This document shows positions 20,928-29,191 of a DNA stretch of 37,262 nt, one piece after another. The notes below the pieces were generated by a model that was given only the letters and a program-made list of their open reading frames with translations, had not been told where the DNA came from and did not search any database. The stretch spans positions 1 to 37,262 of the forward strand of contig JALSUU010000072.1 of the NCBI GenBank assembly GCA_027071075.1, written 5' to 3'. The position numbers and the translations under genes are program-made. Positions within the stretch are counted from its first letter, which is position 1, and each line of letters starts with the position of its first letter. The DNA is from Sulfurimonas sp. Lineage in GTDB: Bacteria; Campylobacterota; Campylobacteria; Campylobacterales; Sulfurimonadaceae.

Positions 20928-22482
20928 TTGTATATCCTTTATTTATGAGTTCATAAGCTTTATAGCCTAGTTTATATTTTGACTTGTTCTCTTTTTTTGT
21001 TAGTTTAAGACTCTCTTGTAGTTTTTTGTTTTTCTTTTTATTAGCTCCTGAACCTGCACTTTTTTGTGAAGCTAGTTGATTTGCTTTAGAGTTTGATGCA
21101 CTACTTTTTTTTGATTTAGAAGATTTTTTTTGAGCATCTTGATGCTTCTTTTTAGCACTGTTTTCTTTTTTTGGGAGCATTTTAGAAAGATTTTTTTGCT
21201 CTTTTAATGAGAGTGCATAGAGTAGTTTAAGATTAAAGAGTGCATCCTTCTCTTCTCCTAAAATAAGGGATTTTTGGTAATACCTTTTTGCAAGAGAGTA
21301 TCTTTTTAGTTGTACGGCACAATTTCCCATGTTGTAAAAAAGATTTTGTTTGAGTTTTTTATCTCTTGTTTTTATTTGAGAAAAAAGTCTCATTGAACTT
21401 TTATATGCACCTGCTTTGTAGTATGCGATGGCACTGTTGTAATAACTTGCAACAGAAGGATGCATCGCTTGAAAAAGTTTTGCACTCTGTAGAAAATTCT
21501 TTTTTTCATAGGCTGATACAGCTTTGTCATTTTTATAAAAATCAAATAGCCCAGAGGCCTCACTTGGGTGAGGAAGAAGTAAAAGAGGTATAAAAACATA
21601 AAGTTGATGGAGTTTTGTAACAGAGAGAAAAAAACTGATAAGTGCCAGTATAAGAGGAAAATAAAAGAGTTCTTTATAACTGAGTACTTTTGTTGTTACC
21701 TTGCTACTTTCACTTCTGTTTTGTAAATCATGAATGATCTTTTGAGATATATCCTTACTTGAATTGAGCTGATAGTATTTTCCATTACACTCTTTTGCTA
21801 AAGGAGAAAGAAGAGGATTTATTCTTGAAATTACAAGATTTTTTTTCGCATCAAGTATAGGTTCATTCTCTTTTTTAAGTGTTGCTCCATTACTAGAAGC
21901 TGTTGCAATGATATAAGGAATAATATTACTTTTTTTACAGATGGAAACTAACTTTACTAAGTTTGTATCTTCTCCCCCATCACTAAAGATTAGAAGTTCT
22001 TTACTGCGGTAAGAACTTTTAGCGATGGTTTGAAAAAGAGCAAGAAGAGAAGTCCCTTTTGTTAATATATATTTTGGTTCAAGGGCATTGAGTGCTTGAA
22101 GACTTATGCTTGTATCTGTAGTAGGAGGGGAGAGTAGCATAGCATTTGTAGTAAATGCAAATATACTAAACCTATCCTTGTTAAGTGTATGTACAATCTG
22201 GGAAATATTTTCTTTTGCAACATCATAACGCGATGGTTGTAAATCATCAGCCTGCATCGAAAATGAAGCATCAAGGGCTATTATATAATCTTTTGCATCA
22301 AACTTTTGCTCTTGAAGTGTGTTTGTAATCACAGGACGAGAAAGCGCTAGAAGTGTTAATAAAACACTAAGATAGAGTAGACTCTTTTGTCGTTTTTTTT
22401 GTTTGTCTTTGATACTATTTTGCGTATATAAAAAATAGAGGGGTATAAGAAAGAAAAGAGCCCATGGATAAAGAAGTGTCAT
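20908..22482 (-). CDS. BatB-BatC fusion: VWA domain plus TPR region
   Basis: A 524-aa membrane protein. Two hydrophobic segments at the N-terminus precede a von Willebrand A domain. Its MIDAS is D71-ASFS (YIIALDASFSMQADD), with the threonine in TKGTSLLAL and the aspartate in IFSDGGED. A third membrane region at about 285-320 leads to a periplasmic TPR-like part (SAKLFQAMHPSVASYYNSAIAYYKAG; FYNMGNCAVQLKRYSLAKRY), typical of BatC. The C-terminus after about 435 is low-complexity lysine, serine and asparagine. In many genomes BatB and BatC are separate; here they are one chain. Metal-dependent protein binding at the membrane is expected. It overlaps batA by 4 nt. Confidence 0.85.
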   Translation of the reverse strand: MTLLYPWALFFLIPLYFLYTQNSIKDKQKKRQKSLLYLSVLLTLLALSRPVITNTLQEQKFDAKDYIIALDASFSMQADDLQPSRYDVAKENISQIVHTLNKDRFSIFAFTTNAMLLSPPTTDTSISLQALNALEPKYILTKGTSLLALFQTIAKSSYRSKELLIFSDGGEDTNLVKLVSICKKSNIIPYIIATASSNGATLKKENEPILDAKKNLVISRINPLLSPLAKECNGKYYQLNSSKDISQKIIHDLQNRSESSKVTTKVLSYKELFYFPLILALISFFLSVTKLHQLYVFIPLLLLPHPSEASGLFDFYKNDKAVSAYEKKNFLQSAKLFQAMHPSVASYYNSAIAYYKAGAYKSSMRLFSQIKTRDKKLKQNLFYNMGNCAVQLKRYSLAKRYYQKSLILGEEKDALFNLKLLYALSLKEQKNLSKMLPKKENSAKKKHQDAQKKSSKSKKSSASNSKANQLASQKSAGSGANKKKNKKLQESLKLTKKENKSKYKLGYKAYELINKGYTNEIHPW

Positions 22483-23390
22483 GCTTGTATCTCTCTTTGT
22501 TTGAGTAAAATATAGCTTAAAAGTAGGAGTGCTAAAGAGAGGGGAAATATAAAAAGCTCATGTTTATTGAGATAATGCTGTGAACGAATAGCACTTGGTT
22601 CAAGTCTGTTTAACTCTTTATAAACATTTGCTAAGTCTTCTATATTTTGTGCTTGGAACATTTTAGCTTTTGTGTTTTTAGCAATAAGAGAGAGAAGATT
22701 TTTATCATAAGCACTACTCTTTCCAAGACCAATAGGATAGATTTTTACACCCATCTTTTGTGCTTTTTCTACAGCTTGTTTGACAGAGATAGTTCCACTG
22801 TTCTGGTAACCGTCTGTGATGAGAATAATGACCTTTTCTTTTGCTTTTCCAACTTTTAAAATTTTTAGAGCACTTACAAGACCCTCTCCAATAGCAGTAC
22901 TATCTCCCGCTATACCTACATCAAAAAAGTTGAGTAAAAAAGTAAGGCTTTGCATATCATAGCTTAAGGGGATTGCTCCATAGGCAAAGGTTCCAAAGAG
23001 ACTTACTCCTACATTGTCATCGTAACGATGCAGAACAAAAGATTTGAGGAGCTCTTTAAGCAGAGTAAATTTTTTCTCCTGTGGATTGAGTGAGTCAAAG
23101 CCACTCTCTGCCATAGAGCCACTTGTATCTAGTGCAAAAACAAGATCTCGACCCTTGCGTTTTGAACTCTCTTTTTGGTCATATGTTATTGGTGATGCAA
23201 GAGCCATAACAAGCAGAGTGAAGATTAAAGAGTAGAGAAGTTTCTCTTTATGAAGTGTGTAAGTTTTTTTACTAAAAAAGTGAATGTGTGGGAATATAAT
23301 TCTCTTAATCGTTGCAGGACACTTGTATATACAAAAAATTAACAATAATAAAATAAAAACAAAAGGATATTCAAATTCAAAATTATTCAA
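22479..23390 (-). CDS. batA: BatA-like VWA-domain membrane protein
   Basis: The protein has the aerotolerance-type architecture: two N-terminal membrane helices (near FVFILLLLIFC and LLYSLIFTLLVMALASPIT), a VWA domain with intact MIDAS DTSGSM, and a C-terminal membrane helix (LFIFPLSLALLLLSYILL). Later MIDAS elements include GDSTAIGEGL and LITDGYQNSG. Two TTG starts are possible. TTG 23423 would put coding sequence across the palindromic -10 TATAATTATA; TTG 23390 gives MNNFEFEYPFVF, a start typical of BatA, and lies about 16 nt after the expected transcription start. I prefer 23390, with moderate certainty. MoxR and DUF58 genes that often precede it are absent here. Confidence 0.85.
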   Translation of the reverse strand: MNNFEFEYPFVFILLLLIFCIYKCPATIKRIIFPHIHFFSKKTYTLHKEKLLYSLIFTLLVMALASPITYDQKESSKRKGRDLVFALDTSGSMAESGFDSLNPQEKKFTLLKELLKSFVLHRYDDNVGVSLFGTFAYGAIPLSYDMQSLTFLLNFFDVGIAGDSTAIGEGLVSALKILKVGKAKEKVIILITDGYQNSGTISVKQAVEKAQKMGVKIYPIGLGKSSAYDKNLLSLIAKNTKAKMFQAQNIEDLANVYKELNRLEPSAIRSQHYLNKHELFIFPLSLALLLLSYILLKQREIQA

Positions 23391-23408
23391 TACTAGGCTA
23401 CTTTTTAG

Positions 23409-23418
23409 TATAATTATA
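23409..23418. promoter_or_regulatory. Palindromic divergent -10 element between batA and the cytochrome c gene
   Basis: TATAATTATA is its own reverse complement, so one 10-bp block supplies a TATAAT box on each strand: plus 23409-23414 for the cytochrome (start 23436) and minus 23418-23413 for batA. The two operons would therefore compete for, or share, one polymerase site. Confidence 0.55.
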
Positions 23419-23435
23419 GCCAATAGGAGATAAAT

Positions 23436-23792
23436 ATGAGATTTATTGTATTAGTAAGTGTTATGATGAGCTTTTTAGTGGCGAGTGAAGCCTCTTACAA
23501 TAGGGGTGAAACACTTTTTTTCTCACATGCTTGTTCTAGTTGTCATGGACCAGCAGCAGAGGGAAGTACTTCATATCCAAAACTTGCAAATAAAAAGAGT
23601 GCGTACTTACGAAAAAAATTAACAGATTTTAGAGCAGGAAAAGCAAGCAGTGTTTCTCAACAGATGATGTCACAATTTGCTGAGAAATTGAGCGATAAAA
23701 ATATAGATGACTTAGTGAATTTTCTTGCAAATCATAAGCAAGTTAAAATAAAAGATATGGATGATGCATATTTAGGGGGAGTGGGCTCATAA
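23436..23792 (+). CDS. Small monohaem cytochrome c (class I)
   Basis: A 118-aa exported protein with signal peptide (cut near residue 17, LVA|SE) and one haem-binding CSSCH (C33, C36, H37) in FFSHACSSCHGPAAEG. An axial methionine is expected from SVSQQMMSQFAEKLSD. The size and GxxLFxxxCxxCHG...YPKLA...YLxxQLxDFRxG pattern match cytochrome c553/c4-type electron carriers that reduce terminal oxidases. AGGAG lies upstream of the ATG. It diverges from the bat operon and converges with the TlpA-like gene, overlapping it by 6 nt. Confidence 0.92.
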   Translation: MRFIVLVSVMMSFLVASEASYNRGETLFFSHACSSCHGPAAEGSTSYPKLANKKSAYLRKKLTDFRAGKASSVSQQMMSQFAEKLSDKNIDDLVNFLANHKQVKIKDMDDAYLGGVGS

Positions 23793-23802
23793 ACTAGCCC
23801 AC
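23781..23802. terminator. Bidirectional stem-loop in the cytochrome/TlpA convergent overlap
   Basis: GTGGGCT (23781-23787) and AGCCCAC (23796-23802) form a 7-bp GC-rich stem with an 8-nt loop, spanning both stop codons. Being symmetric it could end transcription from both sides; no long T tract follows on either strand. Confidence 0.5.
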
Positions 23803-24284
23803 CACATTCTAAGATATAATCCTAAAGTACTTGTATAGCCCACTTCTGAAAAAACAAGTTTTCTATCTTTGTCATAGATAAAAGTGGTTGGATACCCTGA
23901 AATTTTAAAATCTTGTGCATAGAGAGACTCTTTATCATTGACCACATGAAAAGTTAAATCTCTCTCTTTAAGATAGTTTGCTATTTCTTCATTAGTTCCT
24001 GAATTTACTGCAAAGGTGACTACCTGAAAATCTTGAGAAATTTTTTGAATATTTGGAGCTTCAAGTTTACATGTAGGACACCATGTAGCCCATAAGTGAA
24101 TAAGTATAGGCTCACCCTCTTTAAACTTATAGAGAGAATTGTCTATAAGTTTGACAGAGTCTAGAGTCATCGGTGCAGAGTTTAAACTTTGACTTTTATA
24201 GAGACTCAAAAGATTTGCGAAGATCGTCATAACTACTACAAAAAGTAGTATCTCTTTTATATAATGTTTTATTTTAGCTTTCAT
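23787..24284 (-). CDS. TlpA/ResA-like membrane-anchored thioredoxin
   Basis: The 165-aa protein has an uncleaved-looking N-terminal membrane anchor (about residues 11-28) and a periplasmic thioredoxin domain with C69-PT-C72 in LIHLWATWCPTCKLEAPNI and the cis-proline in SGYPTTFIYD. Proteins of this kind reduce disulfides in apocytochromes before haem attachment or protect against oxidants; the neighbouring cytochrome c gene makes a role in cytochrome maturation attractive but unproven. It diverges from the HD-GYP regulator across a 47-nt gap. Confidence 0.88.
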   Translation of the reverse strand: MKAKIKHYIKEILLFVVVMTIFANLLSLYKSQSLNSAPMTLDSVKLIDNSLYKFKEGEPILIHLWATWCPTCKLEAPNIQKISQDFQVVTFAVNSGTNEEIANYLKERDLTFHVVNDKESLYAQDFKISGYPTTFIYDKDRKLVFSEVGYTSTLGLYLRMWWASL

Positions 24285-24298
24285 AAGAAGAGATTAAC

Positions 24299-24312
24299 AT
24301 TATTATAATAAT
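24299..24312. promoter_or_regulatory. 14-bp palindromic divergent -10 element
   Basis: ATTATTATAATAAT is a perfect palindrome in the 47-nt gap between the TlpA-like gene (minus) and the HD-GYP regulator (plus). It contains TATAAT on the plus strand (24304-24309) and on the minus strand (24307-24302). The plus-strand start would lie near 24316, well placed for the ATG at 24332. Confidence 0.5.
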
Positions 24313-24331
24313 ATCTGGCTAAAATACTCCT

Positions 24332-25429
24332 ATGATTTCAAATAATAAGTATAAAATATTAGTTGTTGATGATGTTGAAGATAATTTACTCATAGTAACA
24401 AAAATACTCAAAGTGAGTGCTTATAACACTGTTGTTGCGAGAGATGGACTTGCCGCTCTAAGGCTTGTTAAAGAAGAGAATATAGATCTTATTTTACTTG
24501 ATATAATGATGCCTGTAATGAGTGGACTAGAGACATGTCGCTTTTTAAAAGTTGATTCTGATACGGCGGATATTCCTGTCATATTTTTAACGGCAAATGC
24601 TGATAGAGAGACTATACAAAAAGCTTTTGCAGTGGGTGGTAGTGATTATATAAAAAAGCCATTTTTTAAAGAAGAATTATTAGCACGGGTTGAATCGAAA
24701 CTTAAACTCCGAGATTATGAAAAAAACCTAGAATTAAAAGTACAACAAAGAACACAAGAGATGGAAGATACTCAAGTGAAACTTATGCATGTTTTAGGTG
24801 GTATTGCAGAGGGGCATTCAGAAGAGACACATCATCATGTAGATAGAGTCTCAGAATTTAGTTATACGCTTGCAGTTTTGGCAAAACTACCAGAAAATGA
24901 AGCAAAGCTACTAAAAGATGCATCAGCACTGCATGATATAGGAAAGTTAGCAATTCCAGATGATATACTGCATAAGCATGGTGCATTAAGTACTAGAGAG
25001 TATAAAACTATAAAAACACATGCAACTTTAGGTGCAGATATGTTACGAAAGTCTGAATTACCTCTTTTTAAAACTGCTTCGATTGTAGCAAAACAGCATC
25101 ATGAAAAATGGGATGGAACAGGGTATCCAAGTGGGATTAAAGGGAATCATATTCATATTTATGGTCGGATAGTCGCAATTGCAGATGTATTTGATGCTCT
25201 TCTTTTTAAGCGTTCCTATAAAAAGAGATGGAGTGTAGAAGAGGTTATTGTTTATATAAAAGATATGAAAGGGAAACAATTTGATCCAAGGCTTGTAGAT
25301 ATATTTTTTGAAAATCTAGATACATTTTTGGATATTTACCATTTACATGTGAAAAAACAGGATTTACAAAAGCATTTAAATCAGAAAAAAGAGAGAAGTA
25401 TAATTGATTGGTTAATGAAGCGACGATAA
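24332..25429 (+). CDS. Response regulator with HD-GYP cyclic-di-GMP phosphodiesterase domain
   Basis: A 365-aa two-domain regulator. The N-terminal receiver has acidic D13/D14, phosphoacceptor D57 (LILLDIMMPVMSG), T87 and K109 before P110-F. A coiled linker (about 125-150) leads to an HD-GYP domain with HDIGK (201-205) and HHEKWDGTGYP (256-266), all metal and signature residues present, so hydrolysis of c-di-GMP is likely. The layout resembles RpfG-type regulators. No sensor kinase is adjacent. AT-rich promoter palindrome lies upstream. Flagellar genes follow some 3 kb downstream, consistent with but not proof of motility control. Confidence 0.93.
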   Translation: MISNNKYKILVVDDVEDNLLIVTKILKVSAYNTVVARDGLAALRLVKEENIDLILLDIMMPVMSGLETCRFLKVDSDTADIPVIFLTANADRETIQKAFAVGGSDYIKKPFFKEELLARVESKLKLRDYEKNLELKVQQRTQEMEDTQVKLMHVLGGIAEGHSEETHHHVDRVSEFSYTLAVLAKLPENEAKLLKDASALHDIGKLAIPDDILHKHGALSTREYKTIKTHATLGADMLRKSELPLFKTASIVAKQHHEKWDGTGYPSGIKGNHIHIYGRIVAIADVFDALLFKRSYKKRWSVEEVIVYIKDMKGKQFDPRLVDIFFENLDTFLDIYHLHVKKQDLQKHLNQKKERSIIDWLMKRR

Positions 25430-25477
25430 GTTGTGATTATTTTGATATACTTTTATATTAAAAGATAAAGGTAGCTT

Positions 25478-25909
25478 ATGAGTTCAGCTTTAGATAGATT
25501 AAAAAATTTAACGAATAAAATATCAAGTTATGAGTTAGCAAGAAAACAGAATCTTAAAGAGTTAAAAATTCTTTATAGTGAGATAGGGATAGACAAAAAG
25601 ATTCAGGAGTTTGAAGATATTTTTTTGTTTAAGGCCATTAACCTTTCAGGGGCTTCTTTACTTGATGAGAGTTTGGGTGAGATAAAAGAGGGAAAGTATC
25701 TTCAGATTTTAGCTATTAGTTATGATAAAACAGCGAAGGTAAAGAGTAAAAATAGCTCTTTAGCCTATTTTGGGCGTGTTGAAAATGTGGATACTGATTT
25801 GAAAGATAGAGTAGTGGAGTTCATTATTCGTTATCGCTTTGAGAAGAGTTTTATGACTTTAGAACACTACTATGATATGCTTGAAGGATTTGGGAAAGAA
25901 GTTGAGTAA
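25478..25909 (+). CDS. Conserved hypothetical cytoplasmic protein (143 aa)
   Basis: I do not recognise this protein. It begins with a helical, possibly coiled-coil segment (LDRLKNLTNKISSYELARKQ), then a beta-containing part with LSGASLLDESLGEIKEGKYLQ and SSLAYFGRVENVD, and ends acidic. No signal peptide, membrane helix or cysteine motif. The ribosome site AAAGGTAG is 6 nt before the ATG. Its 3' end overlaps the start of the next gene, so the two are probably co-translated. Confidence 0.65.
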   Translation: MSSALDRLKNLTNKISSYELARKQNLKELKILYSEIGIDKKIQEFEDIFLFKAINLSGASLLDESLGEIKEGKYLQILAISYDKTAKVKSKNSSLAYFGRVENVDTDLKDRVVEFIIRYRFEKSFMTLEHYYDMLEGFGKEVE

Positions 25910-26450
25910 ATTTTATTTTTTCCTTTGGCTTCGCTGGGCTATTCGATTAACACTCTCTAGTTTGCTTTTTACACTTCTACTTGCATCGTTTATAACTGCG
26001 ATTATATATGTAAAGCAGGGTTTTATTCCTTTAGATGATGCAGTTATTGTTGCGCTCAAAGAACTCTTTTTGTTTTGGTTTGGCATTACTTGGAACTTAA
26101 GTCTGCTGCTTTTTTTATTTAGAGGTTTAAAATATATTTTCAATTATTGTAGTGGTGGCTATAGTTTAGAGTTATTGACATGTCCAAAAGAGAAGCGTGT
26201 AGAGAAAATTGATATCGTTGGATATGGAGACTTGGTAAAAATTTGGCGAAAGTGGCTGATGCTACTTATATGGCTTGTTGGGGCTCAGATGATTTTTGCA
26301 GTTATTTTGAGCAGAGTGTTTGGAGAAAATAATGCCCTTTTTTCTTGGTTTAACATATATATGCTCTATGCTTTTATTGTGGTGGCAGGATATTTCTCTT
26401 TGATTGTTTTAAGTGCAAAATGTAAACGAATTAGGATTGTAAAGTGTTGA
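25872..26450 (+). CDS. Four-helix membrane protein of unknown function
   Basis: A 192-aa membrane protein with about four hydrophobic segments (near residues 18-46, 62-88, 130-150 and 160-183) and a cytoplasmic loop with LTCPKEKRVEKIDIVGYGDLVKIW. I do not recognise a family. The start is uncertain: ATG 25872 overlaps the previous gene by 38 nt, while TTG 25902 (SKFYFFLW) overlaps by 8 nt and begins just before the first helix, more typical of this genome. The stop TGA (26448-26450) overlaps the GTG start of the exonuclease gene. Confidence 0.6.
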   Translation: MICLKDLGKKLSKFYFFLWLRWAIRLTLSSLLFTLLLASFITAIIYVKQGFIPLDDAVIVALKELFLFWFGITWNLSLLLFLFRGLKYIFNYCSGGYSLELLTCPKEKRVEKIDIVGYGDLVKIWRKWLMLLIWLVGAQMIFAVILSRVFGENNALFSWFNIYMLYAFIVVAGYFSLIVLSAKCKRIRIVKC

Positions 26451-27142
26451 TATTTTTAGATTTAGAGACGACAGGATTAGAAGCGGAGGATAAGATATGC
26501 TCTATCGCTGTTTTATATGATACAGAGTATCAGTATGCTCTTATAAATGAGGGAAAAAAGATTCCACCGCAAGCTTCAGCCATACACCATCTGACAAATG
26601 AAGATATCGTAGGTAAAGAGGCTTTTCGTGAGAGTGCTATTTTTGCATTTTTAGAGGAGCATAACAGTTTAGAAAATACTTTAGTAGCACATAATATACA
26701 ATTTGACTTAGAAAAACTTGCTTCTCATGGTCTCTTATGGAGGGGTGCAATCATTGACAGTTTAAAGGTAACGAAGCATCTTATTCCTGAGTGTGAACTC
26801 TTCTCTTTGCAATTTTTACGCTATGAATTACTTCTTTATAGGCAAGAAGTAGAGATAAAAGAGCGGTATGGAATTAAAGATGCTTTACTTGCGCATAATG
26901 CCTTAGGTGATGCTCTTGTTCTGAAGCTTCTTTTTGAGTATTTAGAAGAGTTAAGCTCTGTAGAGATGATGCAGGAGTTAAGCTTTAAAAATGTACTTTT
27001 AGAGAAGTTTAGTTTCGGAAAGTACAAGGGCAGATATATAGAAGAGATCTGTTTTAATGATAGGTCCTATGTTGAGTGGATGCTTGGCAGTGATATAGAT
27101 GAAGATATGAAGTATAGTATAAACCACTATCTACAAGGATAA
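26444..27142 (+). CDS. DnaQ-family 3'-5' exonuclease with ExoX-like C-terminal module
   Basis: A 232-aa DEDDh exonuclease. ExoI D6/E8 (FLDLETTG), ExoII D88 (AHNIQFDLE) and ExoIII H151/D156 (HNALGDALV) are all present, so it should be catalytically competent. The C-terminal FSFGKYKGRYIEEICFNDRSYVEWML is the small module found at the end of exodeoxyribonuclease X-like proteins. The role may be proofreading, repair or nucleic-acid turnover; it is too short and isolated to call the Pol III epsilon subunit. The start is GTG at 26444 with AGGA upstream, overlapping the membrane protein's stop. Confidence 0.88.
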   Translation: MLIFLDLETTGLEAEDKICSIAVLYDTEYQYALINEGKKIPPQASAIHHLTNEDIVGKEAFRESAIFAFLEEHNSLENTLVAHNIQFDLEKLASHGLLWRGAIIDSLKVTKHLIPECELFSLQFLRYELLLYRQEVEIKERYGIKDALLAHNALGDALVLKLLFEYLEELSSVEMMQELSFKNVLLEKFSFGKYKGRYIEEICFNDRSYVEWMLGSDIDEDMKYSINHYLQG

Positions 27143-27144
27143 GT

Positions 27145-27516
27145 ATGAAAGTTTCCGTTGCATGTAAATCCCCTCTGTTACAGAAGTCCTTAGAACTTTT
27201 TTTAGATAAGTACCTAAGTATAGAGAGCCGTAGTGACATCATCATAAGAGATGAAGAGTGTTTGAACAATTCTAAATGTTTTTATATTAGTAGTGATGCT
27301 AATGCAGACTTAGTAAAACCATTTTCAAAATCACAACTTATTTTGGCTTTAGAGAAAAAGTATGATGATTTAGGTTTAAGTAAAGAGAAACACCAAGGTT
27401 TTCAAACTCAAGGGGAGAGTTTAGACTTTAGTATCTTAGAAAAACGCATAGAGTATCTAACGCAAGAGTATCAATCAAATATAATAAGAGCGGTAAAAGC
27501 ATTTTATGAAAAATAA
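27145..27516 (+). CDS. Degenerate receiver-like protein of unknown function
   Basis: A 123-aa protein. MKVSVACKSPLLQKSLELFLDKY looks like the first strand and helix of a response-regulator receiver, and ISSDANADLVKPFSKSQLILAL resembles its end, with the K-P-F of the signalling lysine loop. The acidic pair after strand 1 and the phosphoacceptor aspartate loop (DxxxP) are missing, and the domain is shortened to about 75 residues. The C-terminal 45 residues are a charged helix (LEKRIEYLTQEYQ) that may dimerise. It would be a phosphorylation-independent pseudo-receiver; the assignment is my own reading. It overlaps rsmD by 11 nt. Confidence 0.6.
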   Translation: MKVSVACKSPLLQKSLELFLDKYLSIESRSDIIIRDEECLNNSKCFYISSDANADLVKPFSKSQLILALEKKYDDLGLSKEKHQGFQTQGESLDFSILEKRIEYLTQEYQSNIIRAVKAFYEK

Positions 27517-28102
27517 TAACAAAAAATTTGTAAAAAAAATCATCAGTGGTGAGTTTAAGGGTAAGGTACTTAAACTTCCAAGTAAAACAACGACACGAAG
27601 TTCAAAAAGTATAGTTTTAGAATCTTTTTTTAATACCCTACAGTTTGATATAGTAGAAGCAAATTTCGTTGAGGTCTTTTCTGGAAGTGGTTCTATTGGG
27701 CTTGAAGCACTAAGTCGTGGAGCGCAGAAAGTATTTTTTATGGAAAAAGATAGAGAGGCGCTCAAAGTTTTAAAATCAAATATCGCACAAACAGATCCAA
27801 GTAGGTGTGAAGTCTATGCTGGAAATAGTTTTGAAAATATAAAAAGTGTAGTTTCCAAACTCAAAAAAAGTAATGAAGAGGCATACTTTTATGTAGACCC
27901 TCCTTTTAGTATACGCGAAGGGATGGAAGATATTTATGATAAGACTATGGAATTAATTGCATCACTGCCTGCTCAAAATGTCAAAATGATTATTGTTGAA
28001 CATATGACAGGATTAGAGATTCCTGAGCGTTTAGGTGCTTTTCATGTATCTAAGTATAAGAAATTTGGAAATACCTCTTTAACTTATTTACTAAGTGAAT
28101 AA
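27506..28102 (+). CDS. rsmD: 16S rRNA (guanine966-N2)-methyltransferase RsmD
   Basis: RsmD methylates G966 of 16S rRNA with S-adenosylmethionine during 30S assembly. The 198-aa protein starts with the family's ISGEFKGKVLKLP and TTRSSKSIVLESFFNTL (the RPT/VRE region). The SAM-binding motif is VEVFSGSGSIGLEALSRGA (55-73), with acidic MEKD after it, and the catalytic DPPF lies at 131-134. Length is normal. It overlaps the receiver-like gene, suggesting co-translation, and is followed by a sigma-54-type promoter for flgI. Confidence 0.93.
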   Translation: MKNNNKKFVKKIISGEFKGKVLKLPSKTTTRSSKSIVLESFFNTLQFDIVEANFVEVFSGSGSIGLEALSRGAQKVFFMEKDREALKVLKSNIAQTDPSRCEVYAGNSFENIKSVVSKLKKSNEEAYFYVDPPFSIREGMEDIYDKTMELIASLPAQNVKMIIVEHMTGLEIPERLGAFHVSKYKKFGNTSLTYLLSE

Positions 28103-28104
28103 AG

Positions 28105-28120
28105 TGGAATAAAACTTGCT
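28105..28120 (+). promoter_or_regulatory. Sigma-54 (RpoN) promoter upstream of flgI
   Basis: TGGAATAAAACTTGCT has GG (28106-28107) and GC (28118-28119) separated by exactly 10 nt, with the TTGCT form of the -12 element. Transcription would begin near 28131 and flgI starts at 28148. In Campylobacterota the basal body, rod and hook class is RpoN/FlgR dependent, which fits. Confidence 0.82.
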
Positions 28121-28147
28121 ATTTCTTGAGTAATTCAAGGATAACAG

Positions 28148-29191
28148 ATGAAATATTTATTACTTTTTTTACTACTTTTATCATCACTTTATGCAACAAA
28201 AATCAATGATGTATCAAACATCGTTGGTGTTCGGGAGAATCAGATTATTGGTTACTCTCTTGTCGTTGGTTTACAAAAAACAGGTGATGGGACAACTTCA
28301 AAATTTACACTCCAATCAATTTCAAACATGTTAAAAGCTATGAATATAGATATGCGACCTATCGATATCAAGTCAAAAAATGTTGCGGCAGTTGTTGTGA
28401 CAGCTACTATGAAACCCTTTGCAAGACAGGGTGATAAGTTTGACATTGTGGTTTCTTCTATTGGTGATGCAAAATCTTTAGAGGGTGGAACACTTTTGAT
28501 GACTCCTCTCAAAGGGGTTGATGGGAAGATTTATGCGCTTGCACAAGGTTCTGTAAGTATTGGTGGTAGAAACTCTCGTGGAGGTGCAGCTTCGCATCCA
28601 ACTACTGGTATGGTTTTTAACGGTGGATTTATAGAACGAGAGATAAATATTGACCTTTATCATCAAGAGTATGCAACACTTTCACTCAAAGATGCAGACT
28701 TTAAAAATGCAATATCTGTGCAAAAAGCTATAAACAGTTTCTATAACACACAGGTAGCAGTTGCAACGGACTCAAGAAGTGTGAAACTAAAATGTCCTAA
28801 AAATCGTTCTATGATTGAGTTCTTAGCTGAGGTTCAAGATATAGATATGAACTATAGACCTAAAAATAAGATAATAATCAATGAGAGAACAGGGACTATT
28901 GTTGCGGGTGTAGATATTGAACTTAAGCCAATTATTTTGACGCAGGGTGATATTACTGTGAAAATTGTAGCCCAAGACAATGTCTCTACTCCAGAGGGTT
29001 CTATGGCAGTAGATAAAAATTTGGTGATTGGTCTCAATGAAAATGAGATTTATACAAAAAAAGGGACAACGACAGTTGCAAACCTTGTTCGCTCTCTTCA
29101 AAAAATGGGTGCAACACCAAAAGATGTTATCTCGATACTTGAAGCTATGAAGAGTGCTGGAAGTATTTCAGCTGATTTGGAGGTTATCTAA
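28148..29191 (+). CDS. flgI: Flagellar P-ring protein FlgI
   Basis: FlgI forms the periplasmic P ring around the flagellar rod. The 347-aa protein has a signal peptide (LYA|TK at about 16) and the family signatures VGVRENQIIGYSLVVGL, KTGDGT, NVAAVVVTATMKPFARQGDKFDIVVSS, GGTLLMTPLKGVDGKIYALAQG and the C-terminal TVANLVRSLQKMGATPKDVI. Length is normal. The TAA overlaps the ATG of the rod-binding gene by one base. A sigma-54 motif lies 28 nt upstream of the start. Confidence 0.97.
   Translation: MKYLLLFLLLLSSLYATKINDVSNIVGVRENQIIGYSLVVGLQKTGDGTTSKFTLQSISNMLKAMNIDMRPIDIKSKNVAAVVVTATMKPFARQGDKFDIVVSSIGDAKSLEGGTLLMTPLKGVDGKIYALAQGSVSIGGRNSRGGAASHPTTGMVFNGGFIEREINIDLYHQEYATLSLKDADFKNAISVQKAINSFYNTQVAVATDSRSVKLKCPKNRSMIEFLAEVQDIDMNYRPKNKIIINERTGTIVAGVDIELKPIILTQGDITVKIVAQDNVSTPEGSMAVDKNLVIGLNENEIYTKKGTTTVANLVRSLQKMGATPKDVISILEAMKSAGSISADLEVI

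Noticed and set aside
28823-29101. 92-aa antisense frame inside flgI
   Set aside because: The plus-strand translation is a textbook FlgI; the antisense frame is a shadow.
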